Origin: Actinopolyspora mortivallis DSM 44261
Lineage (GTDB): Bacteria > Actinomycetota > Actinomycetes > Mycobacteriales > Pseudonocardiaceae
Reading direction: 5' to 3'
Assembly (NCBI RefSeq): GCF_000384035.1
Contig: NZ_KB913024.1
Span: 2,618-66,617 of the forward strand
DNA: 64,000 nucleotides
Part shown: positions 25,627 to 32,799 of the stretch, piece after piece
Position numbering within the stretch: position 1 is the stretch's first letter
How the letters are laid out: each line of letters opens with the position of its first letter
Program-made: the position numbers and the translations under genes
Notes under the pieces: generated by a model
What the model was told of the DNA's origin: nothing
Database searches by the model: none
What the model saw: only the letters and a program-made list of their open reading frames with translations

Positions 25627-26787
25627 ATGGTCGATTACCAGCTCAGCGAGGAGCACGAGCAGCTGCGTGAGTCGGTGCGCAGCTTCGCGCTCAACGAGGT
25701 GGCCCCGGTGATCGGGGACTACTACCAGCGGGAGGAGTTTCCCTACGGGATCGTCTCCGGCATGGGGGAGATGGGACTGTTCGGGCTGCCCGTCCCGGAG
25801 GAGCACGGCGGCATGGGCGGGGACTACCTGGCGCTGTGCCTGGCCATCGAGGAACTGGCCAGGGTGGACTCCTCGGTGGCCGTCACCCTGGAGGCCGGGG
25901 TGTCGCTGGGGGTCATGCCGATCCTGCGGTTCGGCACCGAACAGCAGCGCACCACCTGGCTGCCCCGGCTGGCCTCCGGGGAGATACTCGGGGCCTTCGG
26001 GCTGACCGAACCGGACGGGGGGTCCGACGCGGGGGCCTGCCGCACCACCGCCGAGCTGGACGGTGGGCAGTGGGTGCTCAACGGCTCCAAGGCGTTCATC
26101 ACCAACTCGGGCACCGAGATCACCGGCTTCGTCACGGTCACGGCGGTCACCGGCACGCGTGAGGACGGAAGCAAGGAGATCTCCACCATCATCGTCCCGG
26201 CGGGCACCCCCGGGTTCACGGTGGCTCCGAAGTACTCCAAGGTGGGCTGGAACGCCTCGGACACCCACGAACTGGCCTTCGCGGACTGCCGGGTTCCCGA
26301 GCAGAACCTGTTGGGGCAGCGCGGGCGTGGCTACGCCCAGTTCCTGTCCACGCTGACCGAGGGGCGGGTGGCCATCGCCGCGCTGGGTGTCGGACTGGCC
26401 CAGGGGTGTGTGGACGAGTGCCTGCGCTACGCGGAGCAGCGTCGTGCCTTCGGCCGCAGCATCGGCAGCAACCAGGCCATCCAGTTCAAGATCGCGGACA
26501 TGGAGCTGCGCGCCCACACCGCCCGGCTCGCCTACTACGACGCGGCGAGTCGGATGCTGCGGGGGCAGCCGTACCGCAAGCAGGCGGCCGTGGCGAAGCT
26601 GGCCTCCTCCAACGCCGCCATGGACAACGCCAGGGACGCCACCCAGATATTCGGCGGCTACGGGTTCATGAACGAGACCCCGGTGGGCCGGTTCTACCGG
26701 GACGCCAAGATCCTCGAGATCGGCGAGGGAACCAGTGAGGTGCAGCGGATGCTGATCGCCCGGGAACTGGGGATGCCCACCGACTGA
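25627..26787 (+). CDS. fadE19: Acyl-CoA dehydrogenase of the carboxylase operon (FadE19-like)
   Basis: A 386-residue flavoprotein that removes two hydrogens from an acyl-CoA. Motifs: FGLTEPDGGSDAG (FAD/substrate contact), WVLNGSKAFITNSG, CRVPEQNLLG, the RRAFGRSIGSNQAIQFKIAD stretch and IFGGYGFMNE. The C-terminal IGEGTSEVQR has Glu at E367, where medium-chain dehydrogenase has its catalytic base; isovaleryl-CoA dehydrogenase has Ala there and uses another Glu, but here TEGRVAI also supplies one, so chain specificity is open. ATG 25627 has AGGAGGT upstream. The place beside MCC-like subunits suggests a branched-chain acyl-CoA. Symbol by synteny. Confidence 0.88.
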   Translation: MVDYQLSEEHEQLRESVRSFALNEVAPVIGDYYQREEFPYGIVSGMGEMGLFGLPVPEEHGGMGGDYLALCLAIEELARVDSSVAVTLEAGVSLGVMPILRFGTEQQRTTWLPRLASGEILGAFGLTEPDGGSDAGACRTTAELDGGQWVLNGSKAFITNSGTEITGFVTVTAVTGTREDGSKEISTIIVPAGTPGFTVAPKYSKVGWNASDTHELAFADCRVPEQNLLGQRGRGYAQFLSTLTEGRVAIAALGVGLAQGCVDECLRYAEQRRAFGRSIGSNQAIQFKIADMELRAHTARLAYYDAASRMLRGQPYRKQAAVAKLASSNAAMDNARDATQIFGGYGFMNETPVGRFYRDAKILEIGEGTSEVQRMLIARELGMPTD

Positions 26788-26858
26788 GGCCGCGCCGGAA
26801 CGCCGCTCCGGGTGGGCCCGCGAGGTGGTTCCGCCCGGGGCGGGGGCTGCCGGTGGTG

Positions 26859-26889
26859 CTCGGGCGGAATCCGGGCCACCCCGCCCGAG
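26859..26889. terminator. Hairpin between convergent genes
   Basis: CTCGGGCGG pairs with CCGCCCGAG over a 13-base loop, between the acyl-CoA dehydrogenase gene and the leftward RHH-like gene. It could serve both strands. Confidence 0.5.
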
Positions 26890-26913
26890 GGCGCGTTCCG
26901 CGGGCCGGGGTGC

Positions 26914-27528
26914 TCAGTAGCGGTACTGGCCGTGCGGGATGGTGATCTCGGTGTCGGTTTCCTCGGGGGCCGCGGCCCACCCACCGGGAGCCTGCGGGAA
27001 CGCCCGGGGCTGGTAGCCGTCCTGCGGCTCGGTGGCTTCGGGGAACTCGGTGGGGAATCCTTCCTCGGAGGGCCACTGTGGAGTCCCGGAGTCCTCGGGG
27101 AACCCGGCGGATCCCGGGGCGGGGGACTCGTCCTGTTCCGGCTGGGCGGTGTCCCGTCGCCGGGGCTCGGGCCGCTCGTCCAGGTCGTTGAGGTGTTGCA
27201 GCACCCAGTCCCGCGCCAGCGCGCTGGGGGAGGTGCCCTGCTCGGCGGCCAGCTCCTTGAGCCGTTCGTTGGCCATCAGCGGCAGCCGCAGCTGGTGCAC
27301 TTCGGAGTTGCCGAAGCTACGACCGGTTCCGGTGGTCTCCGGGTCCTCCTCGGGGGAGAGCGCCGCGAGGTAGGACTCCAGGTCGCCGTCGGTCTCGTCC
27401 CGCTGCCGTGTGTCGGCGTCCTCCGCGTTCTCCGCGCGCTGCCGACGTCCGAACTTCGCCCTTCCTAGCACCACGCGGACACGATAACGGTTTCCTCCGC
27501 CGCTGCCAGAGGTTGTGGGGGTGCTCAC
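26914..27528 (-). CDS. Ribbon-helix-helix-like hypothetical protein
   Basis: A 204-residue protein. A basic N-terminus (YRVRVVLGRAKFGRRQRAEN) and acidic stretch lead to a core at about 72-115, SEVHQLRLPLMANERLKELA then a helix with SPSALARDWVLQHL. A beta-strand followed by two helices in this spacing resembles an RHH (CopG/MetJ-like) DNA-binding unit. The last 90 residues are Pro/Glu/Gln-rich and look disordered. The start is uncertain: GTG 27528, or a later GTG about 20 codons in. Standalone. RHH is inferred from pattern. Confidence 0.6.
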   Translation of the reverse strand: MSTPTTSGSGGGNRYRVRVVLGRAKFGRRQRAENAEDADTRQRDETDGDLESYLAALSPEEDPETTGTGRSFGNSEVHQLRLPLMANERLKELAAEQGTSPSALARDWVLQHLNDLDERPEPRRRDTAQPEQDESPAPGSAGFPEDSGTPQWPSEEGFPTEFPEATEPQDGYQPRAFPQAPGGWAAAPEETDTEITIPHGQYRY

Positions 27529-27735
27529 TCCGGCGTGTCGGAGGGTCGCGCGGCACCGCCCCCGCGTCAGGGGAAACGCGGGGGCGCCTGATGCCGATCT
27601 CCACAGCGGCTGACCGGGGGTGTCAGCGGGCCGATTGTGGCACGCCGAACCCCCCGCTGGGGAGAGTTCGCGAGTCCTCGTTTCCTCGTTCGTGAGGATC
27701 GCGGTCTCGGGGCGGCCGGCGAGGCCGCCGGTGGG

Positions 27736-27954
27736 TCACTGCGCGGGCCAGTCGGAGATGGTGTAGCCGGCCTCGCGCACCGCCGAGGAGGCGGCCTCCT
27801 GGCTGAGTTCGGTGTCCGAGGTGACGGTGACCCTGCCGGTGTCCAGCGCGACGTCGACGTCGGTGACCTCGGGCAGCTCCTGGAGTTCCTCGGTCACCGA
27901 GGCGACGCAGTGCTGGCAGGTCATTCCGCTGACGGTGAAGGTTCGGGTGGGCAT
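27736..27954 (-). CDS. copZ: Copper chaperone / heavy-metal-associated domain protein
   Basis: A 72-residue HMA-domain protein (CopZ type) that carries Cu(I) and hands it to a P-type ATPase or buffers it. The metal site is in FTVSGMTCQHCVASVTEEL; the rest follows the beta-alpha-beta-beta-alpha-beta pattern (ITVTSDT-like strand and AVREAGYTI). ATG 27954 is preceded by AAAGGAG. A CsoR-type palindrome lies 48 bases upstream. No copper ATPase or csoR is adjacent, so it is a lone member of the regulon. Confidence 0.9.
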   Translation of the reverse strand: MPTRTFTVSGMTCQHCVASVTEELQELPEVTDVDVALDTGRVTVTSDTELSQEAASSAVREAGYTISDWPAQ

Positions 27955-28001
27955 CGCCGCTCCTTTCCCGGTCGTGGTGTGGTTCGACGACACGGCCAAT
28001 A

Positions 28002-28016
28002 TACCCCCAGGGGGTA
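28002..28016. promoter_or_regulatory. CsoR-type copper operator upstream of copZ
   Basis: TACCCCC-A-GGGGGTA is a perfect inverted repeat with a one-base centre, inside a TATACCCCCAGGGGGTAGA context. Such TACCCC/GGGGTA palindromes are bound by actinobacterial CsoR, which leaves DNA when it binds Cu(I). Confidence 0.7.
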
Positions 28017-28120
28017 GAGGTGGCGCGTGGGCCGGTGGGTTCGTGGGTGTGTGGAATGTCTCGGCGCGGGGCGGTGGCTGCTACGGAGAGTGGTTACTTT
28101 GCCGGGTGTTTTCGCTCCGA

Positions 28121-28141
28121 AGAGTAATCACGCATCACTCT
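28121..28141. promoter_or_regulatory. Imperfect palindrome upstream of the 80-residue gene
   Basis: AGAGTAATCA-C-GCATCACTCT (7 of 10 positions symmetric). A related GTGGTTACTTT (28090-28100) lies upstream and forms an inverted repeat with AGAGTAATCAC. The regulator is unknown. Confidence 0.35.
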
Positions 28142-28207
28142 CCAGGGGGCTGTTTCGTCCTGCGTGGGATGGGTAACCTGCGGCGGAACCCTAGTCGGGG
28201 AGGGGTT

Positions 28208-28450
28208 ATGGACGGCTCGCTCGACGTACGCAAGTTCCTGGCGTTGCAGGACAGAGGCTACCCCAGGTCCTCGACCTCGGTGCCCGCCCAACGCGGTGAC
28301 TCCGCGCGTTTCTCCTCCGAACAGCTGCACCGTGCCCGGATCGCCGTGGCGCGCTGCTCCAAGGACCGGGAGGACTGCACGCGGCTGCTGGAGATGCTCG
28401 GCCTGAACTCGGACGAGGACGCCGACGGGGAACATCCGGTCACGGACTGA
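28208..28450 (+). CDS. 80-residue hypothetical protein
   Basis: ATG 28208 has GGGGAGGGG upstream, a convincing ribosome site. The product opens MDGSLDVRKFLALQDRGYPR and has a middle helix HRARIAVARCSKDREDCTRLLEML with two cysteines, then an acidic end. There is no membrane segment or known motif. The promoter region holds repeated TTACT/AGTAA elements. Followed by two hairpins. I do not recognise the family. Confidence 0.6.
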   Translation: MDGSLDVRKFLALQDRGYPRSSTSVPAQRGDSARFSSEQLHRARIAVARCSKDREDCTRLLEMLGLNSDEDADGEHPVTD

Positions 28451-28841
28451 CTTCCCGGGCCGGGCGCGCGTTCCCGGCGGGTGTGCGGGTCGGTGACCGG
28501 GCGCGGCGACGCCGGGGCGGTGTGTGTTGGGGAGAGGTCCCGCGAGACGTACACCCCCCGGTGGAACATCTCGCGGGACGGGGGCCGTCGCGGGACGGCC
28601 CACGACCAAAACCTACCTCCGGGTCTTTTTTGGTTGATCGGCAGGTGGGGGTTTTTGCTCGTCGGGCGTGTGACGGGCCGGTTGGTGGGGGTTTTCCGCG
28701 GCGCGAGCCGGATGGGCAACGGATATCCACGCGCGGTAACTTCAGTCCGCAAAGTTGATCATCCATTCGTGGGTGGCTCGCGCCTGCTCGTTACTGTGCG
28801 TTCTGGCGCGCCGCCCACAGTCGTACGCCGGAGCCGCGCAC
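28451..28841. other. Intergenic stretch with tandem hairpins
   Basis: It holds a GTCCCGCGAGA/TCTCGCGGGAC stem (28537-28579), a GGGCCGTC/GACGGCCC hairpin (28582-28601), a T6 run near 28625 within CCAAAA...TTTTGG, and the TetR gene's 5' region with AACTT/AAGTT (28738-28756). I see no gene. Confidence 0.5.
28537..28601 (+). terminator. Tandem hairpins after the 80-residue gene
   Basis: An 11-bp stem with a 21-base loop is followed three bases later by an 8-bp stem with a GCGG tetraloop. They probably end the short transcript, although no T-tract follows directly. Confidence 0.5.
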
Positions 28842-29447
28842 ATGCCCCAGCAGCGTCGTGCCCAACTGACCCGTCGTGCGATCGTCGTGGCAGCCGCCGA
28901 GGAGTTCGACCGACACGGTTACGACGCCGTGCCGCTCAGTGCGATTCTGCGGCGCAGCGGAGTGACCAAGGGCGCGTTCTACTTCCACTTCTCCTCGAAG
29001 GAGGCCCTGGCGTTGGATCTGGTGCGTCTGCAGGCCAAGCGCTGGCCCAGGTTGCAGCACAGCTGGCTGCGGCGGGAGTTGGATCCGCTCTCGATCGCGG
29101 TGGGGATGCTCAACGACGCGGCCCGCCTGCTCGAACAGGACGTCGTCCTCCGGGCGGGCACCCGGCTGGCGCGGCACCGCATCGCCACGGCGGAGGAGAG
29201 TCACGAGTTGGAGTGGGAGTCCCTGTTGCGGGACCTGCTCCGGCGTTCCTCGGCGAGCGGGCTGTTGCGTCCCGGGGTGGATCCGGCGATGGTGGCCCGG
29301 GTGGCCTACACGGCGATGGTGGGGGCCTACGCGATCGGGGTGGGCAACTCCGGTGTGGGGGTGAGCGCCCGGATGGAGGAGGCCTGGCGGGTGACCCTGC
29401 GCGGGGTGGCCAGTCCGGAGTGGCTGAGCACCCGACGGTCCAGATGA
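28842..29447 (+). CDS. TetR regulator of the gamma-butyrolactone-receptor type
   Basis: A 201-residue TetR protein with the N-terminal pattern of ArpA/ScbR-type receptors: RAQLTRRAIVVAAAEEFDRH, LSAILRRSGVTKGAFYFHFS, SSKEALALDLVRLQ. The C-terminal domain has TAMVGAYAIGVGNSG. Such proteins bind gamma-butyrolactone signals and control secondary metabolism and differentiation in Streptomyces. No synthase of the AfsA/ScbA type is adjacent, so it may be an orphan or pseudo-receptor. ATG 28842 has CCGGAG upstream. TetR is certain, the receptor type likely. Confidence 0.75.
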   Translation: MPQQRRAQLTRRAIVVAAAEEFDRHGYDAVPLSAILRRSGVTKGAFYFHFSSKEALALDLVRLQAKRWPRLQHSWLRRELDPLSIAVGMLNDAARLLEQDVVLRAGTRLARHRIATAEESHELEWESLLRDLLRRSSASGLLRPGVDPAMVARVAYTAMVGAYAIGVGNSGVGVSARMEEAWRVTLRGVASPEWLSTRRSR

Positions 29448-29620
29448 CGTCCGTACGCCCGAAAGCGTGTGATCACGGTCACCGAGATCGCTGTTGGTGT
29501 CGTGTCGGGTCTCCGTGGGGGTGCTTCGGCGCGCGCGGCGGGGGAGGGCTGGACGGCGTGGGGTACACTGACTGGTGGTGTTTTCGCAGTTCGCGGCCTT
29601 GCCTGTCGGGAGGGGAGCCC

Positions 29621-29639
29621 GAAAGGGGACCCCCCTTTC
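29621..29639. terminator. Short hairpin upstream of the tRNA cluster
   Basis: GAAAGGGG-ACC-CCCCTTTC is an 8-bp stem with a 3-base loop, between the TetR gene and tRNA-Glu. It may end the TetR message. The rest of 29448-29736 presumably holds the tRNA promoter, which I cannot place with confidence. Confidence 0.4.
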
Positions 29640-29736
29640 AGAGGGCGTGGAGGGATGCACTAAGCTTTTCATCGTTCCCAACGGGGCACCCCGGAGAAAA
29701 GGGAAAGCCGGTTGGAGGCAAGGTCTGGTCGGCCAA

Positions 29737-29809
29737 GCCCCCATCGTCTAGAGGCCTAGGACGCCGCCCTTTCAAGGCGGTAACGCGGGTTCGAATCCCG
29801 TTGGGGGTA
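29737..29809 (+). tRNA. tRNA-Glu (anticodon TTC)
   Basis: A 73-base cloverleaf. The acceptor arm is GCCCCCA/TGGGGGT, the anticodon arm CCGCC-CTTTCAA-GGCGG with TTC at positions 34-36, and the T arm GCGGG-TTCGAAT-CCCGT. CCA is not encoded. First of three tRNAs in one direction. Confidence 0.97.
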
Positions 29810-29840
29810 CGACACCGGGAGACCGGTGACAACAGGACAT

Positions 29841-29917
29841 GGCCCAGTAGCGCAGTTGGTTAGCGCGCCGCCCTGTCACGGCGGAGGTCGCGGGTTCGAG
29901 TCCCGTCTGGGTCGCCA
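29841..29917 (+). tRNA. tRNA-Asp (anticodon GTC)
   Basis: The acceptor arm is GGCCCAG/CTGGGTC and the anticodon arm CCGCC-CTGTCAC-GGCGG with GTC. Discriminator G is followed by an encoded CCA (29915-29917), unlike its two neighbours. Confidence 0.97.
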
Positions 29918-29947
29918 GTTGCGATCGGCCAAGAGCCGGACGCGAAC

Positions 29948-30021
29948 GGCCAGGTAGCTCAGTTGGTACGAGCGTCCGCCTGAAAAGCGGAAGGTCGGCG
30001 GTTCGACCCCGCCCCTGGCCA
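29948..30021 (+). tRNA. tRNA-Phe (anticodon GAA)
   Basis: A 74-base cloverleaf with acceptor arm GGCCAGG/CCTGGCC and anticodon arm TCCGC-CTGAAAA-GCGGA with GAA. CCA is not encoded. The Glu-Asp-Phe order also occurs in M. tuberculosis. A decayed island starts right after it, so its 3' end may have served as an attachment site. Confidence 0.97.
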
Positions 30022-30034
30022 CGCACGAGACCTG

Positions 30035-30074
30035 CGAGAACGACCCTCACCGAACACGGTGGGGGCCGTTCTCG
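30035..30074 (+). terminator. Terminator after the tRNA cluster
   Basis: CGAGAACG...CACCG pairs with CGGTG...CGTTCTCG around an AACA loop, 13 bases after tRNA-Phe. A long stem, but few T residues follow. Confidence 0.65.
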
Positions 30075-30087
30075 TGGTCGGTGGGTC

Positions 30088-30363
30088 TCACTCTGGGACG
30101 AGGTCGAGGCGATAGCGCTGTTCCGGTTTGGCCGTGGTCGGGTGCGGGGGCGGATCACCGACGGGTGACCATCCGTGTCTGTGGTAGAGCCGTGTGGCTG
30201 GTTCGTTGTCGGTGTAGACCGAGGGTAGGGCCAGCCCGAGGGTGGTGACTTTCCTGGCGCGCCATCCGCCGAGGCGGAGTCCGGCGAGGCCGGTCCACCA
30301 GGCCAGGCAGTCCAAGGTGGCCAGTAGGGCGTACTGTCCCAGGTGGATCTGTCCTGGGTGGGT
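30088..30363 (-). pseudogene. Chimeric remnant: small membrane-protein fragment fused to a GNAT tail
   Basis: An open frame here joins two unrelated pieces. The upstream part, HLGQYALLATLDCLAWWTGL and LRLGGWRARKVTTLGLALP, is a near copy of the 107-residue membrane protein at 31151-31474. The downstream part, TDNEPATRLYHRHGWSPVG then YRLDLVPE, is the end of a GNAT acetyltransferase. The N-terminal half of the membrane protein and the acetyl-CoA-binding part of the GNAT are both missing. The open frame continues upstream of 30363, but that part resembles nothing and overlaps a better-supported gene. This looks like a recombination scar, not a working gene. Confidence 0.6.
30211..30363. repeat. 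Direct repeat copy A (about 150 bases)
   Basis: It matches 31193-31345 at a constant offset of 982 bases with roughly 85-90% identity by eye; the longest shared runs include gcgccatccgccgaggcgga. Copy B is in an intact gene and copy A in the chimeric remnant. Confidence 0.8.
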
Positions 30364-30580
30364 TCGGGCTTGTGACTTGGTTCGAGGGGGTGTGGCTGCG
30401 CCTGGATCACGATGGTCCTGGCGAATCCACGCCTCCTGCCGGGTGGAGCATCCGCGAGCGGGATCCCGCAGACGGCCGGGAGGGCCGCTGAGACGAACCG
30501 GTGCCCGAGGAGGAAGCCGCCTCGGAATCGCCCCCGAAGTACTGAGGAACCACCAGGAAGGTCTCAGTTCGGGGCTCAGT

Positions 30581-30859
30581 TCACGTTGTTCGTTCCCCTG
30601 TGTTTCCGGCATTATCGGCTGGCCTGCTGTGGAGAACGACAGCGTCGCTGGACGATTCCGGTTTTCGTGACCGGCTGCCGGGTGTGTGGCTCGTGGGTGT
30701 TGACCCGGAGGTCCGCAGTGGTCCTCCAAGCCATCGTGGCGTCTCCGTTGGTGTCGGGAGATACTTCACCACGGCTAGAGCCAGTATGACGACCGCTGCG
30801 ACCAGAGCCAGCGCGATGGTAGTGAGCAGAGCGATTTCGCCAGGAGCCAGGTGGGACAC
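30581..30859 (-). CDS. Small single-helix membrane protein
   Basis: GTG 30859 is preceded by GGGAGGTTAC, a strong ribosome site. The 92-residue product opens VSHLAPGEIALLTTIALALV and has one hydrophobic segment (about 8-33), then a Pro/Ser/Thr-rich polar tail. It would be anchored with a short outside N-terminus. In-frame ATG 30958 is possible but lacks a ribosome site. Last of the leftward run of small island genes. Function unknown. Confidence 0.5.
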   Translation of the reverse strand: MSHLAPGEIALLTTIALALVAAVVILALAVVKYLPTPTETPRWLGGPLRTSGSTPTSHTPGSRSRKPESSSDAVVLHSRPADNAGNTGERTT

Positions 30860-31150
30860 GTAACCTCCCGGACGGACGCGCGGATTCTGGAGTGCCAGTA
30901 TGCCCTGGCCCGTGGGTTCCACCGCCGAGCGGTTCGGTGTGGGGAAACCATCTTTCATGGTGAACGTGGGCTGCGTCCGCGTGTCAACACTGGCCACGGT
31001 TGATGACGTTGTTCGTGGTTCGGATATGTCGTGATGACGGAGCTGGTCCCCGACTGCGCACGTGTAGTCGCATCCGGTGCTCTGCCGGTCGCGATATTCG
31101 AGGCAAGCACGGTCGGTGCCCGTAGGGTCAGCTCCACGGCGGGCGGGTTG

Positions 31151-31474
31151 TCAGGCGAGGTGGAGCGTGATCGCCAGCAGGGTGAGTTCGAGGGTGTAGA
31201 CCACTGGTAGGGCCAGGCCGAGGGTGGTGGTTTTCCGGGTGCGCCATCCGCCGAGGCGGAGTCCGGCGAGGCCGGTCCACCAGGCCAGGCAGTCCAGCCC
31301 GGCCAGTAGGGCGTGCTGGCCCAGCTGGATCTGGCCTGGTTGGGTGAGGTGGCCGAGCAGGTCGGCCAGCAGCAGCACGGTGACCCAGGTGCTGTAGGCG
31401 AAACCGGCCACGGCCAGGCCTGCTCCGGCGCATTCGCGCAGCAGGATGGTGGTCACCGGCGAGGGTCGGGACAT
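31151..31474 (-). CDS. 107-residue island membrane protein
   Basis: ATG 31474 has GGGAGA 7 bases upstream. The product opens MSRPSPVTTILLRECAGAGL and has three or four hydrophobic segments (AVAGFAYSTWVTVLLLADLL, HALLAGLDCLAWWTGLAGL, TTLGLALPVVYTLELTLLAI). No motif I recognise, though small membrane proteins like this are common in actinomycete mobile elements. Its middle and C-terminal part is duplicated in the broken remnant at 30088-30363. Confidence 0.6.
   Translation of the reverse strand: MSRPSPVTTILLRECAGAGLAVAGFAYSTWVTVLLLADLLGHLTQPGQIQLGQHALLAGLDCLAWWTGLAGLRLGGWRTRKTTTLGLALPVVYTLELTLLAITLHLA
31193..31345. repeat. Direct repeat copy B (about 150 bases)
   Basis: Partner of 30211-30363, inside the 107-residue membrane-protein gene. 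The duplicated segment codes for the second and third hydrophobic stretches. Confidence 0.8.
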
Positions 31475-31605
31475 GAGGGGTCTCCCGGTGGTGCGAACAG
31501 TCCAGGACGGGTGATCCCCGGCCGGGCTCGGGGTGCCCGGCCGGGGTGGTGGTGCCGCCGAAGCCAGGGAGGGGAGAACTTCGGCGGCACCGGGTGTGTG
31601 GCCGT

Positions 31606-32088
31606 TCAGGCCGCGCGGCGGTGGTGTCGTGGTGGGCCAGGCTGGGGGAGGGTCCCCGCCGGGCAGGCCTTGGCGGGGGTCGCCATGGTGCTGAGCCGCC
31701 GGTGCGGGATCGTGCGCGGCGGTAGGTAGCCGATGGCGTGCAGGCACGGCCCGCAGAGCGAGCGGTGGGGCTGTTCGGGCGGGTCGTGGCCGTGTCGGCA
31801 TTCGTGGGGGCCGCGTACGGTGTGCCCGCAGGCGCCGGTGGCCCGGTGGCTGTGGGGGCTGACGAATTTCTCGCTGGCGTGCCAGCGTGATTCCCGGTGG
31901 CTGGCGATCCAGGTGCGGTCGTTGGCCAGCCCGCGCGGCGGGGGCAGTTCCGTGGTGACGGTGGTGGCCTCGCCGGGCCCACCGTGCTCGTCGGTGGGAA
32001 CGCGGGAGCCCGGGCCGGTGCGGGCGCGGGGGTGTCCGCCCGGTGTGCGCACCAGGGCGAGGACACGAGAAACAACGCGGGTGAGCAT
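31606..32088 (-). CDS. 160-residue Cys/His-rich island protein
   Basis: ATG 32088 has CGGAAGA upstream. The N-terminal third is Arg/Pro/Thr-rich. The middle carries a dense metal-binding-like cluster: TGACGHTVRGPHECRHGHD then HRSLCGPCLHAIGYL. The spacing C-x-H, H-E-C-x-H-x-H, C-x-x-C-x-x-H suggests one zinc site. Same direction as its neighbours and 131 bases before the membrane-protein gene. No known family. Confidence 0.5.
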   Translation of the reverse strand: MLTRVVSRVLALVRTPGGHPRARTGPGSRVPTDEHGGPGEATTVTTELPPPRGLANDRTWIASHRESRWHASEKFVSPHSHRATGACGHTVRGPHECRHGHDPPEQPHRSLCGPCLHAIGYLPPRTIPHRRLSTMATPAKACPAGTLPQPGPPRHHRRAA

Positions 32089-32201
32089 GACGGGTCTTCC
32101 GGGTGGAGCAGCGGACGAACGGGGTTTCGCGGGGACGGCGGAAGTTCCGGGGCGCGGGTCCGTGGAAGGTGGTCCCGGACGGTGTGTGCGTTCCGATGTG
32201 G

Positions 32202-32480
32202 TCAGCCGGAGTCCAGGTGCAGGCAGTGGTAGCCGTGTTCGTCGGCGAGTGCTCGGCAGCGGTCACACGTCGGTGTCGTCTGCGGTGGTGTCCGGGTGCC
32301 GGTAAACGCCGGGAAGGGCACCACCACCGGTTTGCCGCACAGTGCCGTGATCTGTCCGCACACGCCCCGGTAGTCCTCGGGGTGTTCGCGCAGCGCGTGT
32401 CGTCGTCGGTCCGGCGGCCACTGCTGGGGGATCGCCACCAGATACACGGTGGGGCTCGGGGTGTTCGCGCTCGTCACCAC
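32202..32480 (-). CDS. 92-residue zinc-motif island protein
   Basis: GTG 32480 (VVTSANTPSPTVYLVAIPQQ) has AAAGGA 8 bases upstream. Later stretches are HPEDYRGVCGQITALCGKPV and a final CDRCRALADEHGYHCLHLD, giving pairs of cysteines (C-x-x-x-x-x-x-C, C-x-x-C) that could hold one zinc. Third-position GC is high throughout, which supports this frame over the overlapping one. It lies in the small-gene run. Unknown function. Confidence 0.6.
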   Translation of the reverse strand: MVTSANTPSPTVYLVAIPQQWPPDRRRHALREHPEDYRGVCGQITALCGKPVVVPFPAFTGTRTPPQTTPTCDRCRALADEHGYHCLHLDSG

Positions 32481-32799
32481 GATGTGTCCTTTCTTCGGTC
32501 GGGGTTTCCAGCCGGGCCAGCTCGCACAGCCAGGGCTCGTAGGTGTTCGGCGGGCTCGCCAGGGGGCGGTCACTGGCAGCGATCAGAAAGCACAGACATT
32601 CCGGGCAGTAGTGGTGCCAGCCCGGCACGATCCGTTGCGGGGGCTGCTGCGGCAGCCGGATGCGGGCCCCGCAGAAACAGGCCAGCAGCCCGCGCCCGGC
32701 CCGGGCGCATTCGACGCGCCGTTGTATGCCGGTGGCGTGGATGATCCGGGAATCCACCCCCACCACGAAGCGGCAGCGGGGTTCACTCGGCCACGGCAT
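32263..32799 (-). CDS. Zinc-ribbon-like island protein, C-terminus doubtful
   Basis: ATG 32799 overlaps the end of the upstream gene by 17 bases. Residues 1 to about 105 look real: MPWPSEPRCRFVVGVDSRII, VECARAGRGLLACFCGARIR and HHYCPECLCFLIAASDRP, with cysteine pairs for a zinc ribbon. From about residue 107 on, the frame runs over the better-supported 92-residue gene and turns to low-complexity Arg/Thr/Gly text. A TGA one frame over lies right at that gene's GTG, so a one-base frameshift (real or sequencing error) probably hides the true stop near 32477. Confidence 0.45.
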   Translation of the reverse strand: MPWPSEPRCRFVVGVDSRIIHATGIQRRVECARAGRGLLACFCGARIRLPQQPPQRIVPGWHHYCPECLCFLIAASDRPLASPPNTYEPWLCELARLETPTEERTHRGDEREHPEPHRVSGGDPPAVAAGPTTTRAARTPRGLPGRVRTDHGTVRQTGGGALPGVYRHPDTTADDTDV

